This document shows positions 49,203 to 57,374 of a DNA stretch of 64,000 nt, in pieces. This DNA comes from Cellulomonas sp. NS3 (lineage in GTDB: Bacteria > Actinomycetota > Actinomycetes > Actinomycetales > Cellulomonadaceae). The position numbers and the translations under genes were made by a program. Location: contig NZ_CP103289.1 in assembly GCF_024757985.1 (NCBI RefSeq), positions 124,001 to 188,000 on the forward strand. Direction: 5' to 3'. Each line of letters begins with the position of its first letter. Positions within the stretch are counted from its first letter, which is position 1. The notes beneath the pieces are model-generated. The model ran no database searches, was not told the DNA's origin, and saw only the letters and a list, made by a program, of their open reading frames with translations.

Positions 49203-50351
49203 ATGCGCGCAGTCGTCTACCGAGGCCCCCGTCAGGTCGAGGTCACCGAGGTCCGGGACCCGCGGATCGAGGAGCCGACCGACGCGGTCGTCCGGGTCAC
49301 GACCACGAACATCTGCGGCTCGGACCTGCACATGTACGAGGGCCGGACGACCGTCGAGGAGGGCAAGGTCCTCGGGCACGAGAACATGGGCGTCGTCGAG
49401 GAGGTCGGCCCCGCGGTCACGCGCATCAAGGTCGGCGACCGGGTCAGCGTGCCGTTCAACATCGCGTGCGGAACCTGCCGGAACTGCCTGCAGGGCTGGA
49501 CGTCGTTCTGCACGCGTACCAACCCGACCGAGGGCGTCGACGGCGCGGCGTACGGCTACGCGAACATGGGCCCGTACGACGGCGGCCAGGCCGAGTACCT
49601 GCGCGTGCCGTTCGCGGACGTGAACCTGCTCGAGCTGCCCACGGGCACCGAGCACGAGAACGACTTCACGATGCTGAGCGACATCTTCCCGACCGGCTGG
49701 CACGGCACGGTGCTCGCCGGCCTGCAGCCGGGGGACGACGTCGCGGTGTACGGCGCGGGGCCCGTCGGGCTGATGGCCGCGCACAGCGCGCTGATCCGCG
49801 GCGCGGCGCGCGTGTTCGTCGTCGACAAGGAGCCGGACCGCCTCGCGCTCGCGGCGAGCATCGGCGCGGTGCCGGTCGACTTCTCCCAGGGCGACCCCGT
49901 CGAGCAGGTGCTCGACGCGACGCAGGGCCGGGGCACCGACTGCGGCGTCGAGGCCGTCGGCTACCAGGCGCACGACCACTCGGGCGAGGAGCACCCCGAG
50001 CTCGTGCTCGACAACCTCGTGCAGACGGTCCGCACGACGGGCGGCATCGGCGTCGTCGGCGTGTACGTCCCCGAGGACCCGGGCGCGCAGGACGAGGGCG
50101 CGCAGCAGGGGCGGGTCGGGTTCGACTACGGCACGTTCTTCACCAAGGGCCAGCACATGGGCACGGGCCAGGCGCCGGTCATGCGCTACAACCGCCAGCT
50201 GCGCGACCTCATCGTCGCCGGCCGCGCCACGCCGTCGTTCATCGTGTCGCACGAGCTGGGGCTCGACGAGGCCGTGCACGGCTACGACCAGTTCGACAGG
50301 CGCGTCGACGGCTGGACCAAGGTGCTGCTGCGGCCGGGGCAGGCCGCATGA
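49203..50351 (+). CDS. Zinc-dependent alcohol/formaldehyde dehydrogenase, glutathione-independent type
   Basis: A 382-residue MDR enzyme with zinc ligands Cys38, His59 and Glu60 (TTNICGSDLH, LGHENMG) and the structural-zinc cysteines 89, 92, 95, 103 (CGTCRNCLQGWTSFC). The NAD-binding turn is VYGAGPVGLMAAHSA. The long insertion between domains, YGYANMGPYDGGQAEYLRVP, is typical of the glutathione-independent formaldehyde dehydrogenase group. First gene of a three-gene operon with 4-bp overlaps. Confidence 0.93.
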   Translation: MRAVVYRGPRQVEVTEVRDPRIEEPTDAVVRVTTTNICGSDLHMYEGRTTVEEGKVLGHENMGVVEEVGPAVTRIKVGDRVSVPFNIACGTCRNCLQGWTSFCTRTNPTEGVDGAAYGYANMGPYDGGQAEYLRVPFADVNLLELPTGTEHENDFTMLSDIFPTGWHGTVLAGLQPGDDVAVYGAGPVGLMAAHSALIRGAARVFVVDKEPDRLALAASIGAVPVDFSQGDPVEQVLDATQGRGTDCGVEAVGYQAHDHSGEEHPELVLDNLVQTVRTTGGIGVVGVYVPEDPGAQDEGAQQGRVGFDYGTFFTKGQHMGTGQAPVMRYNRQLRDLIVAGRATPSFIVSHELGLDEAVHGYDQFDRRVDGWTKVLLRPGQAA

Positions 50352-51523
50352 CCGGCGCGAGCAGGGCCGCCGCGGTGAGCTGGCAGGGCGACGACGGGTC
50401 GGGCTCGAGCGGGCAGGCGACCGACCAGCCCGTCGCGACCCTCGAGCTCGTGCACGCGTTCGAGGGCCCGATGCCGACGGGCGTCACGGTCTCGGCGCAG
50501 GGCCGCGTCTTCGTCAACTACCCGCTGTGGGGCGACGAGGTCCCGGCGACCGTCACCGAGCTGCGCGACGGGGTCGCCGTCGCGTACCCGGACGAGGCGT
50601 GGAACTCGCCGTCGGGCGACGACGACGCCGGGGCGTTCGTGTCCGTGCAGAGCGTCGTCGTGGACCCGGCGGACCGGCTGTGGGTGCTCGACACGGGCAG
50701 CCCGCTGTTCCAGCCGACGAAGCCCGGCGGCCCCAAGCTCGTGTGCGTCGACCTCGCGACCGACGAGGTCGTCCAGGTGATCACGTTCGACCCGTCGGTC
50801 GCGCTGCCGAGCACCTACCTCAACGACGTGCGGTTCGACCTGCGCCGCGGCGACGCGGGCACCGCGTTCATCACCGACTCCTCGGACTCGGGGCCGAACG
50901 CGATCATCGTCGTCGACCTCGCCACCGGCGAGGCGTGGCGCCGCCTGCACGAGCACGCGTCGACCAAGGCGCTGCCGTGGAGCGAGTTCCGGCCCGTCGT
51001 CGAGGGCCGGCCGATGGTCCAGCAGCCGTCGCCCGACGAGGACCCGCAGCCCGTCGCGATGGGCGCCGACGGCATCGCGATCAGCCACGACGGCGAGCGC
51101 CTGCTGTACTGCCCGCTCGCGTCGCGGCGGCTGTGGAGCGTCTCGGTCGACGCGCTCGTCGACCGCACGCTCGACGACGCCGCGGTCGCGGCCACGGTGG
51201 TCGACGAGGGCGACAAGGGCACGGGCGCCGACGGCCTCGAGACCGACGACCGGGGTCGCGTCTACGTCACCGCGTACGAGCACGACGCCGTCCTGCGGCG
51301 GCTGCCCGACGGGTCCTACGAGACGCTCGTGCACGACCCCCGGCTGCTCTGGCCGGACACGATGTCGGTCGCCGCCGACGGCCACCTCTACGTCACGGCC
51401 AACCAGCTGCACCGCCAGGCGACCTACCAGCGCGGCGAGGACCTGCGGAGCAAGCCGTACGCGCTGTTCCGCACGCCCGTCGACGCCGGGCCGGTGCGGC
51501 TCGTCGGGGGCGACCCGGCGTGA
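50348..51523 (+). CDS. Major royal jelly protein/Yellow-family beta-propeller
   Basis: A 391-residue protein without an export signal. The Yellow/MRJP signature segments are present: PTGVTVSAQGRVFVNYPLWG, LWVLDTGSP, LNDVRFDLRRGDAGTAFITD and the SDSGPNAIIVVDLATGEAWR region. Bacterial members are putative lactonases or ligand-binding propellers. It overlaps both neighbours by 4 bp (ATGA, GTGA). Together with a dehydrogenase a sugar/lactone or aldehyde oxidation path is plausible. Confidence 0.9.
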   Translation: MTGASRAAAVSWQGDDGSGSSGQATDQPVATLELVHAFEGPMPTGVTVSAQGRVFVNYPLWGDEVPATVTELRDGVAVAYPDEAWNSPSGDDDAGAFVSVQSVVVDPADRLWVLDTGSPLFQPTKPGGPKLVCVDLATDEVVQVITFDPSVALPSTYLNDVRFDLRRGDAGTAFITDSSDSGPNAIIVVDLATGEAWRRLHEHASTKALPWSEFRPVVEGRPMVQQPSPDEDPQPVAMGADGIAISHDGERLLYCPLASRRLWSVSVDALVDRTLDDAAVAATVVDEGDKGTGADGLETDDRGRVYVTAYEHDAVLRRLPDGSYETLVHDPRLLWPDTMSVAADGHLYVTANQLHRQATYQRGEDLRSKPYALFRTPVDAGPVRLVGGDPA

Positions 51524-52074
51524 CCGCGCCCGGTGCCTGGCGCCCGCGCACGCCCCCGCCGGGCGGGCGTGCGGCCGTCGAGCCGCAGCCCGGCCAGGAG
51601 TCGGTGTGGGACTACCCGCGCCCGCCGCGCGTCGAGCCGAGCGACGAGCACGTCGTCGTCCTGCTCGGGGCGTCCGTCGTCGCGGACACCCGCCGCAGCC
51701 TGCGCGTGCTCGAGACGTCGCACCCGCCGGCGTACTACCTGCACCCCGACGACGTCGCGCCCGCCGCCCTCGTCCCGGTTCCCGGCGCGACGTCGTGGTG
51801 CGAGTTCAAGGGCCGCGCGACGTACTGGGACGTCGTCGGGCACGACGACGCCGGTCGCGAGGTGCGCGCTCGGCAGGCCGCGTGGGGCTACGCGTCGCCG
51901 AGCCGCGGGTACGAGCAGCTCGCCGGGTACGTCGCGCTGTACCCGGGCCGCATGACCCGCTGCACGGTCGACGACGAGGTCGTCGAGGCGCAGGAGGGCG
52001 ACTTCTACGGCGGCTGGCGCACGAGCCGGGTCGTCGGACCGTTCAAGGGAGCGGACGGCACGCGCGGCTGGTGA
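51520..52074 (+). CDS. DUF427 family protein
   Basis: A 184-residue protein. Conserved DUF427 segments include VVADTRRSLRVLETSHPPAY, YLHPDDV, SWCEFKGRATYWDV and FYGGWRTSRVVGPFKG. The family is a small beta-rich fold of unknown activity, often beside dehydrogenases. It is the last gene of the operon, starting at the GTG overlapping the previous stop. Confidence 0.93.
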   Translation: MTAPGAWRPRTPPPGGRAAVEPQPGQESVWDYPRPPRVEPSDEHVVVLLGASVVADTRRSLRVLETSHPPAYYLHPDDVAPAALVPVPGATSWCEFKGRATYWDVVGHDDAGREVRARQAAWGYASPSRGYEQLAGYVALYPGRMTRCTVDDEVVEAQEGDFYGGWRTSRVVGPFKGADGTRGW

Positions 52075-52117
52075 CGGTGCGGCCGATGCGCTCGCACCCG
52101 CAGCCCTGGCGGACGCC

Positions 52118-52130
52118 TAGCGTGGGCCTG
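52118..52130 (+). promoter_or_regulatory. Leaderless promoter of the UPF0104-type gene
   Basis: TAGCGT at 52118-52123, six bases, then the GTG start codon at 52130. There is no ribosome binding site, so the start codon is probably the first transcribed base. Confidence 0.55.
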
Positions 52131-53173
52131 TGACGTCGACCGCGGGCTTCTCGGGCCGGAGCGGTGGCCGCGCCGTGCGCCCGACGCGCCGCCGGCTCCT
52201 GACGGCCGTGGTGTGGGTCGCGGTCGCGGTGTCGGCGTGGTTCGCTGTCGAACTGCTGCTGGGGCACGTCGACTGGCGTGCCGTGCGCGCGTCGCTCGGT
52301 CTCGTCTCCGTACCGTCCGCTGTCGTCCTCGTGGTGCTGCTGCTCGTGCGCCAGGTGCTCAGCGCGGCGCCCCTCGCCTACTACGTCCCGGGCCTCTCGC
52401 TGGTGCGTTCCGTCCAGAGCGACCTGACCGCGAGCCTGCTGGCGACGTTCGCCCCGACACCCTCGGACATCGTGGTCCGCGTCGCGATGTTCCGGTCGTG
52501 GGGTCTCGACCCCGTCATGGGCCTGGCGGGCAGCGCCATCAACTCGGTGAAGTTCTACACGATCCGGTTCGGTGCGCCGCTGCTCGGCCTGGTCCTCCTC
52601 GTGCCGCGCGGCGCGGACGTGGGGACGGTGTGGCCGGCGTTGGCCTCTGCCCTGGTCGCGGCCGTGCTGCTGACCGCGTTGCTGCTGCTCGCACGCGCGG
52701 ACCACCTCGCCGCCTGGCTGGGCCGGACGGCCGCGCGGGCGGTGCGCCGGTTCCACCGTGCCGCCGACCCCGAGCGGTGGGCGTCGGTTCTGGTCGAGAC
52801 GCGCGCCAACGCGGAGCGCGGGCTGCGGCGCGGGCTCGTGCCGTCGATGGTCGCCCTGACGGGCATGGTGCTCGCCGAGGGCGTGCTGCTCGTCGTCGCG
52901 CTGCGAGCCGTCGGTGTCGGGGCGGCCGAGCTGCCCTCCGTGGAGATCGTCGGACTCTTCCTGCTCCTGTTCGTCGTCACCGCCCTGCCGCTGTACGGGC
53001 TGGGGGTCCTCGACGCCCTGCTCGTGGCGGCGTGGGTCTCGGCGACGAGCCCCCAGCTCGAGCCGGAGCTGATCGCCGGCACCGTCGTGTGGCGTGTCGT
53101 GACGCTGGCGGGCATCTACGTGCTCGGGCTGGGAAGCCTCGCGCAGTGGCGCTGGGAGGAGCGAGGGCGCTGA
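52130..53173 (+). CDS. Lysylphosphatidylglycerol synthase-like (UPF0104/YbhN) membrane protein
   Basis: A 347-residue protein with about eight membrane helices. The segment SLLATFAPTPSDIVVRVAMF (about 103-122) and VTALPLYGLGVLDALLVAAW near the C-terminus match the flippase-like domain of the MprF/AglD group. It lacks the soluble lysyl-transferase domain, so it is a transmembrane-only member, possibly moving lipids between leaflets. Confidence 0.85.
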   Translation: MTSTAGFSGRSGGRAVRPTRRRLLTAVVWVAVAVSAWFAVELLLGHVDWRAVRASLGLVSVPSAVVLVVLLLVRQVLSAAPLAYYVPGLSLVRSVQSDLTASLLATFAPTPSDIVVRVAMFRSWGLDPVMGLAGSAINSVKFYTIRFGAPLLGLVLLVPRGADVGTVWPALASALVAAVLLTALLLLARADHLAAWLGRTAARAVRRFHRAADPERWASVLVETRANAERGLRRGLVPSMVALTGMVLAEGVLLVVALRAVGVGAAELPSVEIVGLFLLLFVVTALPLYGLGVLDALLVAAWVSATSPQLEPELIAGTVVWRVVTLAGIYVLGLGSLAQWRWEERGR

Positions 53174-53186
53174 GCCCTCGGCGCTG

Positions 53187-53435
53187 TCAGCGGCCGCGCG
53201 TGCGTCGCCGTCGCCTGCTCAGGGCGCCGATCACGGCGCCGGCGAGCGTGGTGAGGAAGAGGACGAACCAGAGCGGTGACGTCATCTCCAGGAACAGCAG
53301 GTGGATGCTCACGCGCTGGCGGTTCTGCGCGATCAGGGAGACGACGAGCAGCACCAACAGGAGGACGACCCAGTTGGAGAGCGCGCGCCGGCCCATCGTG
53401 CTCCAGCGCGAGGGAGGGGTGACGTTCGAGCTCAT
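53187..53435 (-). CDS. LapA-like (DUF1049) small membrane protein
   Basis: An 82-residue protein with two membrane helices (NWVVLLLVLLVVSLIAQNRQ and PLWFVLFLTTLAGAVIGALS) and an Arg-rich end, fitting the LapA/DUF1049 pattern of a helical hairpin with a polar loop (RVSIHLLF). The ATG at 53435 has AGAGG upstream. The frame stays open upstream into a fragment of an amidohydrolase, which should not be added to this protein. Confidence 0.78.
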   Translation of the reverse strand: MSSNVTPPSRWSTMGRRALSNWVVLLLVLLVVSLIAQNRQRVSIHLLFLEMTSPLWFVLFLTTLAGAVIGALSRRRRRTRGR

Positions 53436-53622
53436 GGTGCGCCTCTCGGTCGGTCGGCTGCGGGCCGAGCCACGGGCAGCCAAGCCGACGCCGGCGACCA
53501 GGGCGGCGACCCCGGTCGCCAGCGTCGGCTCGATGACCGGGGCGAAGGCGGGCGAGTGGTTCGACGGGAGCCCGTGCGCCACCCGCTGCATCTCCTCGAT
53601 GCTCGTGGCGTGGGCGACGTCA
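53436..53622 (-). pseudogene. C-terminal fragment of an M20-type amidohydrolase
   Basis: Reading down the minus strand from the MFS stop codon, the frame gives DVAHATSIEEMQRVAHG, then LPSNHSPAFAPVIEPTLATG and VAALVAGVGLAARG. The NHSPxFAPVIEPTLxTGV pattern is the C-terminus of M20-family amidohydrolases. There is no start and no upstream catalytic part: the MFS gene occupies the place where the rest should be. Probably what remains after a deletion or replacement placed the glutaminase-MFS operon here. Confidence 0.6.
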
Positions 53623-55275
53623 CCGGCCCCCCGCGGGTGCCGGGTCCGGGATCTCGCCGGGCCGGTACCGGGGCAGCCGACTCGCGGGGACGATGGCGGT
53701 CGCGCTCACGCCGGCCAGGACGAGCAGCCCGAGCCGCAGAGCGTCCAGGCGTGCCGCCTCGTTGACGGCGACGGCGGCCTCGACCTGCCGCTCGGTGGCG
53801 TCCGTGCCGGCGAGGACGGTGCGCAGGTCGTCGTTGCTGACGAAGTTGACGGCGTCCAGGTCGACCTGGGCGACGAGCGCGGGCGGCAGCTCGACGTTCT
53901 CGACCACGGCACGCCCGACGTTCGCGGAGAGGATCGTGACGAGCAGCGCACCGGCCAGCGCCGTCCCGACGGCCGAGGCGAGGTTCTGCGTGGTGCCCCG
54001 GATCGAGCCGACGTCACCGGCGAGCGACTTCGGCGCGGCGGTCACGAGCACGTTGAAGACCAGCGTCACGAGCGAGCCCAGCCCGACGCCGAAGACGACC
54101 AGTCCGAGGATCGTCGGGAGGGTCTCCCAGTTGTTCGTCACGACGAACGACAGCCAGACGAGGGCCGCCGTGGTGAGGGCGAAGCCGACGACGCCGATGG
54201 TGCGCGGCGGGTAGCGCCGGTAGAAGCGCACGACGAGCGTCGCGGTGACGAACACGGTGAGGTTGAACGGCATCATCGCCAGCGCGGTGTCGAACGGGGT
54301 GCGACCCTGCACGATCTGGATGTACAGCGGGACGGTGAAGTTCAGTGCCGCCTCGAGGGCGACGACGACGAACATCGCGTACACCGCGGCGCGCTCGCTG
54401 GCTCGTGCGAGGACGCTGAGATCGACCAGGGGAACCCTCCCTGCGGCCGTGCGGCGCCGGGTCCACGCGAAGAACGCCTGGCCGAGGACGAGCCCGGTCA
54501 GCACCAGCACCGGGGCGGGTGACAGGCCGCCGAGGTCGAACGGGGCGGCGGGCGAGGCGTAGAACATCCCCCAGGCGTTGAGGTTGTTGAACCCGAGGGT
54601 CAGGAGCACGACGGCGGCGCCGATGATCGCGGCCGCCACGAGGTCGATGCGGACACCCGGGTCGCCCCGGTCGGCGCGCAGCCGGACGCTGAACGCGAGC
54701 ACCGCGACCGCGAGCGCGAGGACGACCCCGAAGACGGGTCGCCAGCCCACGAACGTGCCGAGCGCACCACCGATGAAGAACGCGCTCACCCCGGAGACCG
54801 CCCGGGCCGAGCCGAGCGACCCGACCGCGGTCGCCTGCTGCGACCCGCGGTAGTTCTCGGCGATGAGGGCCACCAGCGAGGGGACGATGATGGCCGCGGA
54901 GGCGCCGGCCACGGCTTGACCGGCGATCGCCCAGCCGACGGTCGGGGAGAAGATCATCAGCAGCGCCGAGCCGGCGAACGTGCCCACGGTGATCCGGAAG
55001 ACGGTCACCCACCCGATCCGCTGGCCGAGCTTGGCGCCGGTCATGACCAGCGCGGCGACCACGAGCCCGTACACGACGATCGTCGAGCTCACGACGGTCG
55101 GCGGGACCCCGAAGTCCTCGACCATGCCCCCCAGCGACACCGGCAGCGCGGCGACGTTGAACGACATCAGCACCTGGGCCAGGAACAGGCTCACCATGGG
55201 GAGCCAGGACCGGCGTTCCTCGACCGGCGTGGCGGCGGGCGTCGGCGTCGTGCCGGTGGTCTCGCTCGTGCTCAT
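53620..55275 (-). CDS. MFS transporter, 14-helix DHA2-like
   Basis: A 551-residue permease with about 14 membrane helices. The A-motif region is GAKLGQRIGWVTVFRITVGT (about 82-101). The last part has a large outside loop (around NVGRAVVENVELPPALVAQV). The family exports drugs or organic ions by proton exchange. Its ATG overlaps the glutaminase stop by 4 bp, so the two are co-translated; a role in moving glutamine, glutamate or a derived product is inferred only from that. Confidence 0.9.
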   Translation of the reverse strand: MSTSETTGTTPTPAATPVEERRSWLPMVSLFLAQVLMSFNVAALPVSLGGMVEDFGVPPTVVSSTIVVYGLVVAALVMTGAKLGQRIGWVTVFRITVGTFAGSALLMIFSPTVGWAIAGQAVAGASAAIIVPSLVALIAENYRGSQQATAVGSLGSARAVSGVSAFFIGGALGTFVGWRPVFGVVLALAVAVLAFSVRLRADRGDPGVRIDLVAAAIIGAAVVLLTLGFNNLNAWGMFYASPAAPFDLGGLSPAPVLVLTGLVLGQAFFAWTRRRTAAGRVPLVDLSVLARASERAAVYAMFVVVALEAALNFTVPLYIQIVQGRTPFDTALAMMPFNLTVFVTATLVVRFYRRYPPRTIGVVGFALTTAALVWLSFVVTNNWETLPTILGLVVFGVGLGSLVTLVFNVLVTAAPKSLAGDVGSIRGTTQNLASAVGTALAGALLVTILSANVGRAVVENVELPPALVAQVDLDAVNFVSNDDLRTVLAGTDATERQVEAAVAVNEAARLDALRLGLLVLAGVSATAIVPASRLPRYRPGEIPDPAPAGGR

Positions 55276-56303
55276 GCGCTGTGCTCCACCCCGTCGGGCA
55301 CGCCGGTCGCCGCAGCCTGCGCCGCGGACGCGAAGATGTTGAGACCGAGCGCCCGCGACAGGTACGCGGTCGCGTGCCGGCCGCGGACACTGTTGCCGGC
55401 AGGGTCCAGACGCGGGGAGAACGTGCCGATCGCGCCCTTGCCCGGTGCGATCGCGACGATCCCCCCGGTGACGCCCGACTTCGCGGGCAGGCCGATCTCG
55501 AACAGCCACTCCCCGGAGCGCTCGTACATCCCGGTCGAGGCGAGCACCGCGAGCGTGTCCCGGCAGACCTGCGCCGACACGACGCGTTCCCCGGTGACCG
55601 GGTTCACCCCTCCGTCGGCGAGCGTGGCCCCCATGACCGCGAGATCGCGGGCGTCGACCCGCAGCGCGCACTGGCGGGTGTAGACGTCGACCACCTCGAG
55701 GGGGTCCAGGTCGATGCGCCCGTAGCTCTGCAGGAGGCGCGCGATCGCCTTGTTGCGCGCGTTCGTCGCCGACTCCGAGCGGTACACCTCGCCGTCGAGC
55801 TCGAGCTGACGGCCGGCGAACCGCGACAGCCCGGTGCGGACGTTCTCCCACTGCTCCGCGAACGACGCGCCCGGCATGAGGGCCGTCGTGGCCAGCGCGC
55901 CGGCGTTGACCATCGGGTTCATCGGGTGCCCGTCGTTGAGCTCGACCGCGATCACGGAGTTGAACGCCAGGCCGGTGTTGTCGACCCCGACGCGCTCGCG
56001 CACCACCTCGTGCCCGTGCTCCTCGCACACGAGCGCGTAGACGAACGCCTTCGAGATCGACTGGACCGAGAACTCGTACGAGGTCTCCCCGACCTCGTGC
56101 ACGGCTCCGCTCACCTCCGCGACGCACACCCCGAACAGGGCGGGGTCGACTTCCGCGAGCACCGGGATGTAGGTGGCCACGGCGCCCTCGTCGTCGTGCC
56201 GGAACCGTGCGTGCGCCGAGCGCGCCAGCTCCTCGACCCGGTCCCAGGCGGGCAGCGACCCGGTGGAGACCTCCTGCTCGACCTCGTCAGACACCGTCTT
56301 CAC
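55272..56303 (-). CDS. glsA: Glutaminase A
   Basis: A 343-residue enzyme of the serine-dependent beta-lactamase-like fold. The nucleophile is Ser82 of SISK (Ser-x-x-Lys, Lys85). The family blocks GDKVSY-like YEFSVQSISKAFVY, LNDGHPMNPMVNAGAL and the later NPVTGERVVSAQV are all there. It converts glutamine to glutamate and ammonia, which can also buffer acid. The GTG start at 56303 fits the family N-terminus. Operon with the MFS gene. Confidence 0.95.
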   Translation of the reverse strand: MKTVSDEVEQEVSTGSLPAWDRVEELARSAHARFRHDDEGAVATYIPVLAEVDPALFGVCVAEVSGAVHEVGETSYEFSVQSISKAFVYALVCEEHGHEVVRERVGVDNTGLAFNSVIAVELNDGHPMNPMVNAGALATTALMPGASFAEQWENVRTGLSRFAGRQLELDGEVYRSESATNARNKAIARLLQSYGRIDLDPLEVVDVYTRQCALRVDARDLAVMGATLADGGVNPVTGERVVSAQVCRDTLAVLASTGMYERSGEWLFEIGLPAKSGVTGGIVAIAPGKGAIGTFSPRLDPAGNSVRGRHATAYLSRALGLNIFASAAQAAATGVPDGVEHSA

Positions 56304-56434
56304 GCGGGACCCCGATGCGGAGGGAACTCGATACTCGCGATGCTGCCACGCGACCGTGCGCGCCGGATAGTGCCCGGCGGCGCGGGGGGTGGTGTCGTGG
56401 TGCAGGCGTGCGAGCCGGTGCGGTCGGCGCGCGG

Positions 56435-56596
56435 TCAGCCCGCGTTGCGCAGCAGGAACTCGGTCTCCGTGTCGCGGCCCATCGTCGGATCAGGACCGAC
56501 CCGGCTCTCCTGCGTGGTGATCGTGTCCTCGAGCGCGACGCGCTCCGGCAGCTGCGTGTAGTCCACGACGTCCGACTGCGCCTCGGGCTGGTCCAC
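56435..56596 (-). CDS. 53-residue acidic protein, unknown function
   Basis: The frame GTG-GAC-CAG at 56596 follows AGGAG by six bases and encodes MDQPEAQSDVVDYTQLPERV and then ALEDTITTQESRVGPDPTMG, ending EFLLRNAG. It is acidic, likely unstructured, without cysteine. Codon usage follows the strong third-position GC of real genes. It stands 131 bases upstream of glsA, separate from the GNAT gene. No family recognised. Confidence 0.6.
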   Translation of the reverse strand: MDQPEAQSDVVDYTQLPERVALEDTITTQESRVGPDPTMGRDTETEFLLRNAG

Positions 56597-56661
56597 GACG
56601 ACTCCTGACGACGGAGGGTGCTGGTCCGGCCGACAGTACCGGGGGCGGTCGCGCGCGCACC

Positions 56662-57183
56662 TCAGACAGCGATCCGGTAGCGCCGGACGTCCTGGTCGCC
56701 GGCGTGCGGGCCGCCCTCAAGCAGGCCGCCGAGCGCCTCGATCGTCGCGGCGGAGGCGGTGTTGCTGCGCTCGCAGACGAGCAGCACCTGGTCCAGCCCC
56801 TGCGCGGCGGCCTCGGTCAGCATCTGACCCAGTGCCCAGCGCGCGACGCCCTGCCGTCGCGCGGAGGGGCGGACGCCGAACCCGATGTGGCCCAGGCGCT
56901 GCACGACGTCGTGAGGGCCGGTGCGCAGAGCGATCCCGCCCAGCACCGTCTGGCCCTCCACGATCCAGCGGTACGTGGGCCTCGTCGCACCGGGGTCGAC
57001 TCGTCCCGCCGGTGCGGACTCGCCGGTCAGCCGGGCCACCCACGTGCGGAAACCCGCGTCGGACCCCACCTCGTCGGACGGCCTCAGACCGAAGCCGTCC
57101 TCGTGCAGGCCCGGCCCCCACTCCTCGTGGGCTGCGCGCCAGGAGGCGTGAAGCGCGGTCGTCGGTTCGATCAGCGCCGGCAT
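56662..57183 (-). CDS. GNAT-family N-acetyltransferase
   Basis: A 173-residue protein with the GNAT core: strand 4 RLGHIGFGVRPSARRQGVAR (acetyl-CoA pyrophosphate loop RRQGVAR), then LTEAAAQGLDQVLLVCERSN and the final ASAATIEALGG. The N-terminal WRAAHEEWGPGLHEDGFGL resembles general acetyltransferases of the YkkB/YjdJ type. Substrate unknown. Confidence 0.9.
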   Translation of the reverse strand: MPALIEPTTALHASWRAAHEEWGPGLHEDGFGLRPSDEVGSDAGFRTWVARLTGESAPAGRVDPGATRPTYRWIVEGQTVLGGIALRTGPHDVVQRLGHIGFGVRPSARRQGVARWALGQMLTEAAAQGLDQVLLVCERSNTASAATIEALGGLLEGGPHAGDQDVRRYRIAV

Positions 57184-57360
57184 CCGGCCACGGTACCGAG
57201 CACGGTGGGCGGGCGTCCGGCGTCCGGCGTCCGGCGTGCAGCGTGGCGAGGGGTCGGACGTCTGCCGGTCAGCGAGGGAGGCGGACGAGCCCGGCGTCCC
57301 GTCAGGTCCGACGACGGTGCGTCGCCCTGGCCGACCGTTGTCCGGGCCCCGGCCGGCGCC

Positions 57361-57374
57361 TAGCGTTCGAGTCG
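57361..57374 (+). promoter_or_regulatory. Leaderless promoter of the VOC gene
   Basis: TAGCGT at 57361-57366 followed by seven bases and the GTG start at 57374, the same arrangement as at 52118. Confidence 0.55.

Noticed and set aside
53187..53591. A single 134-residue protein joining the amidohydrolase tail to the LapA-like protein
   Set aside because: The two parts belong to different families, and the LapA-like part has its own ribosome site and ATG at 53435.
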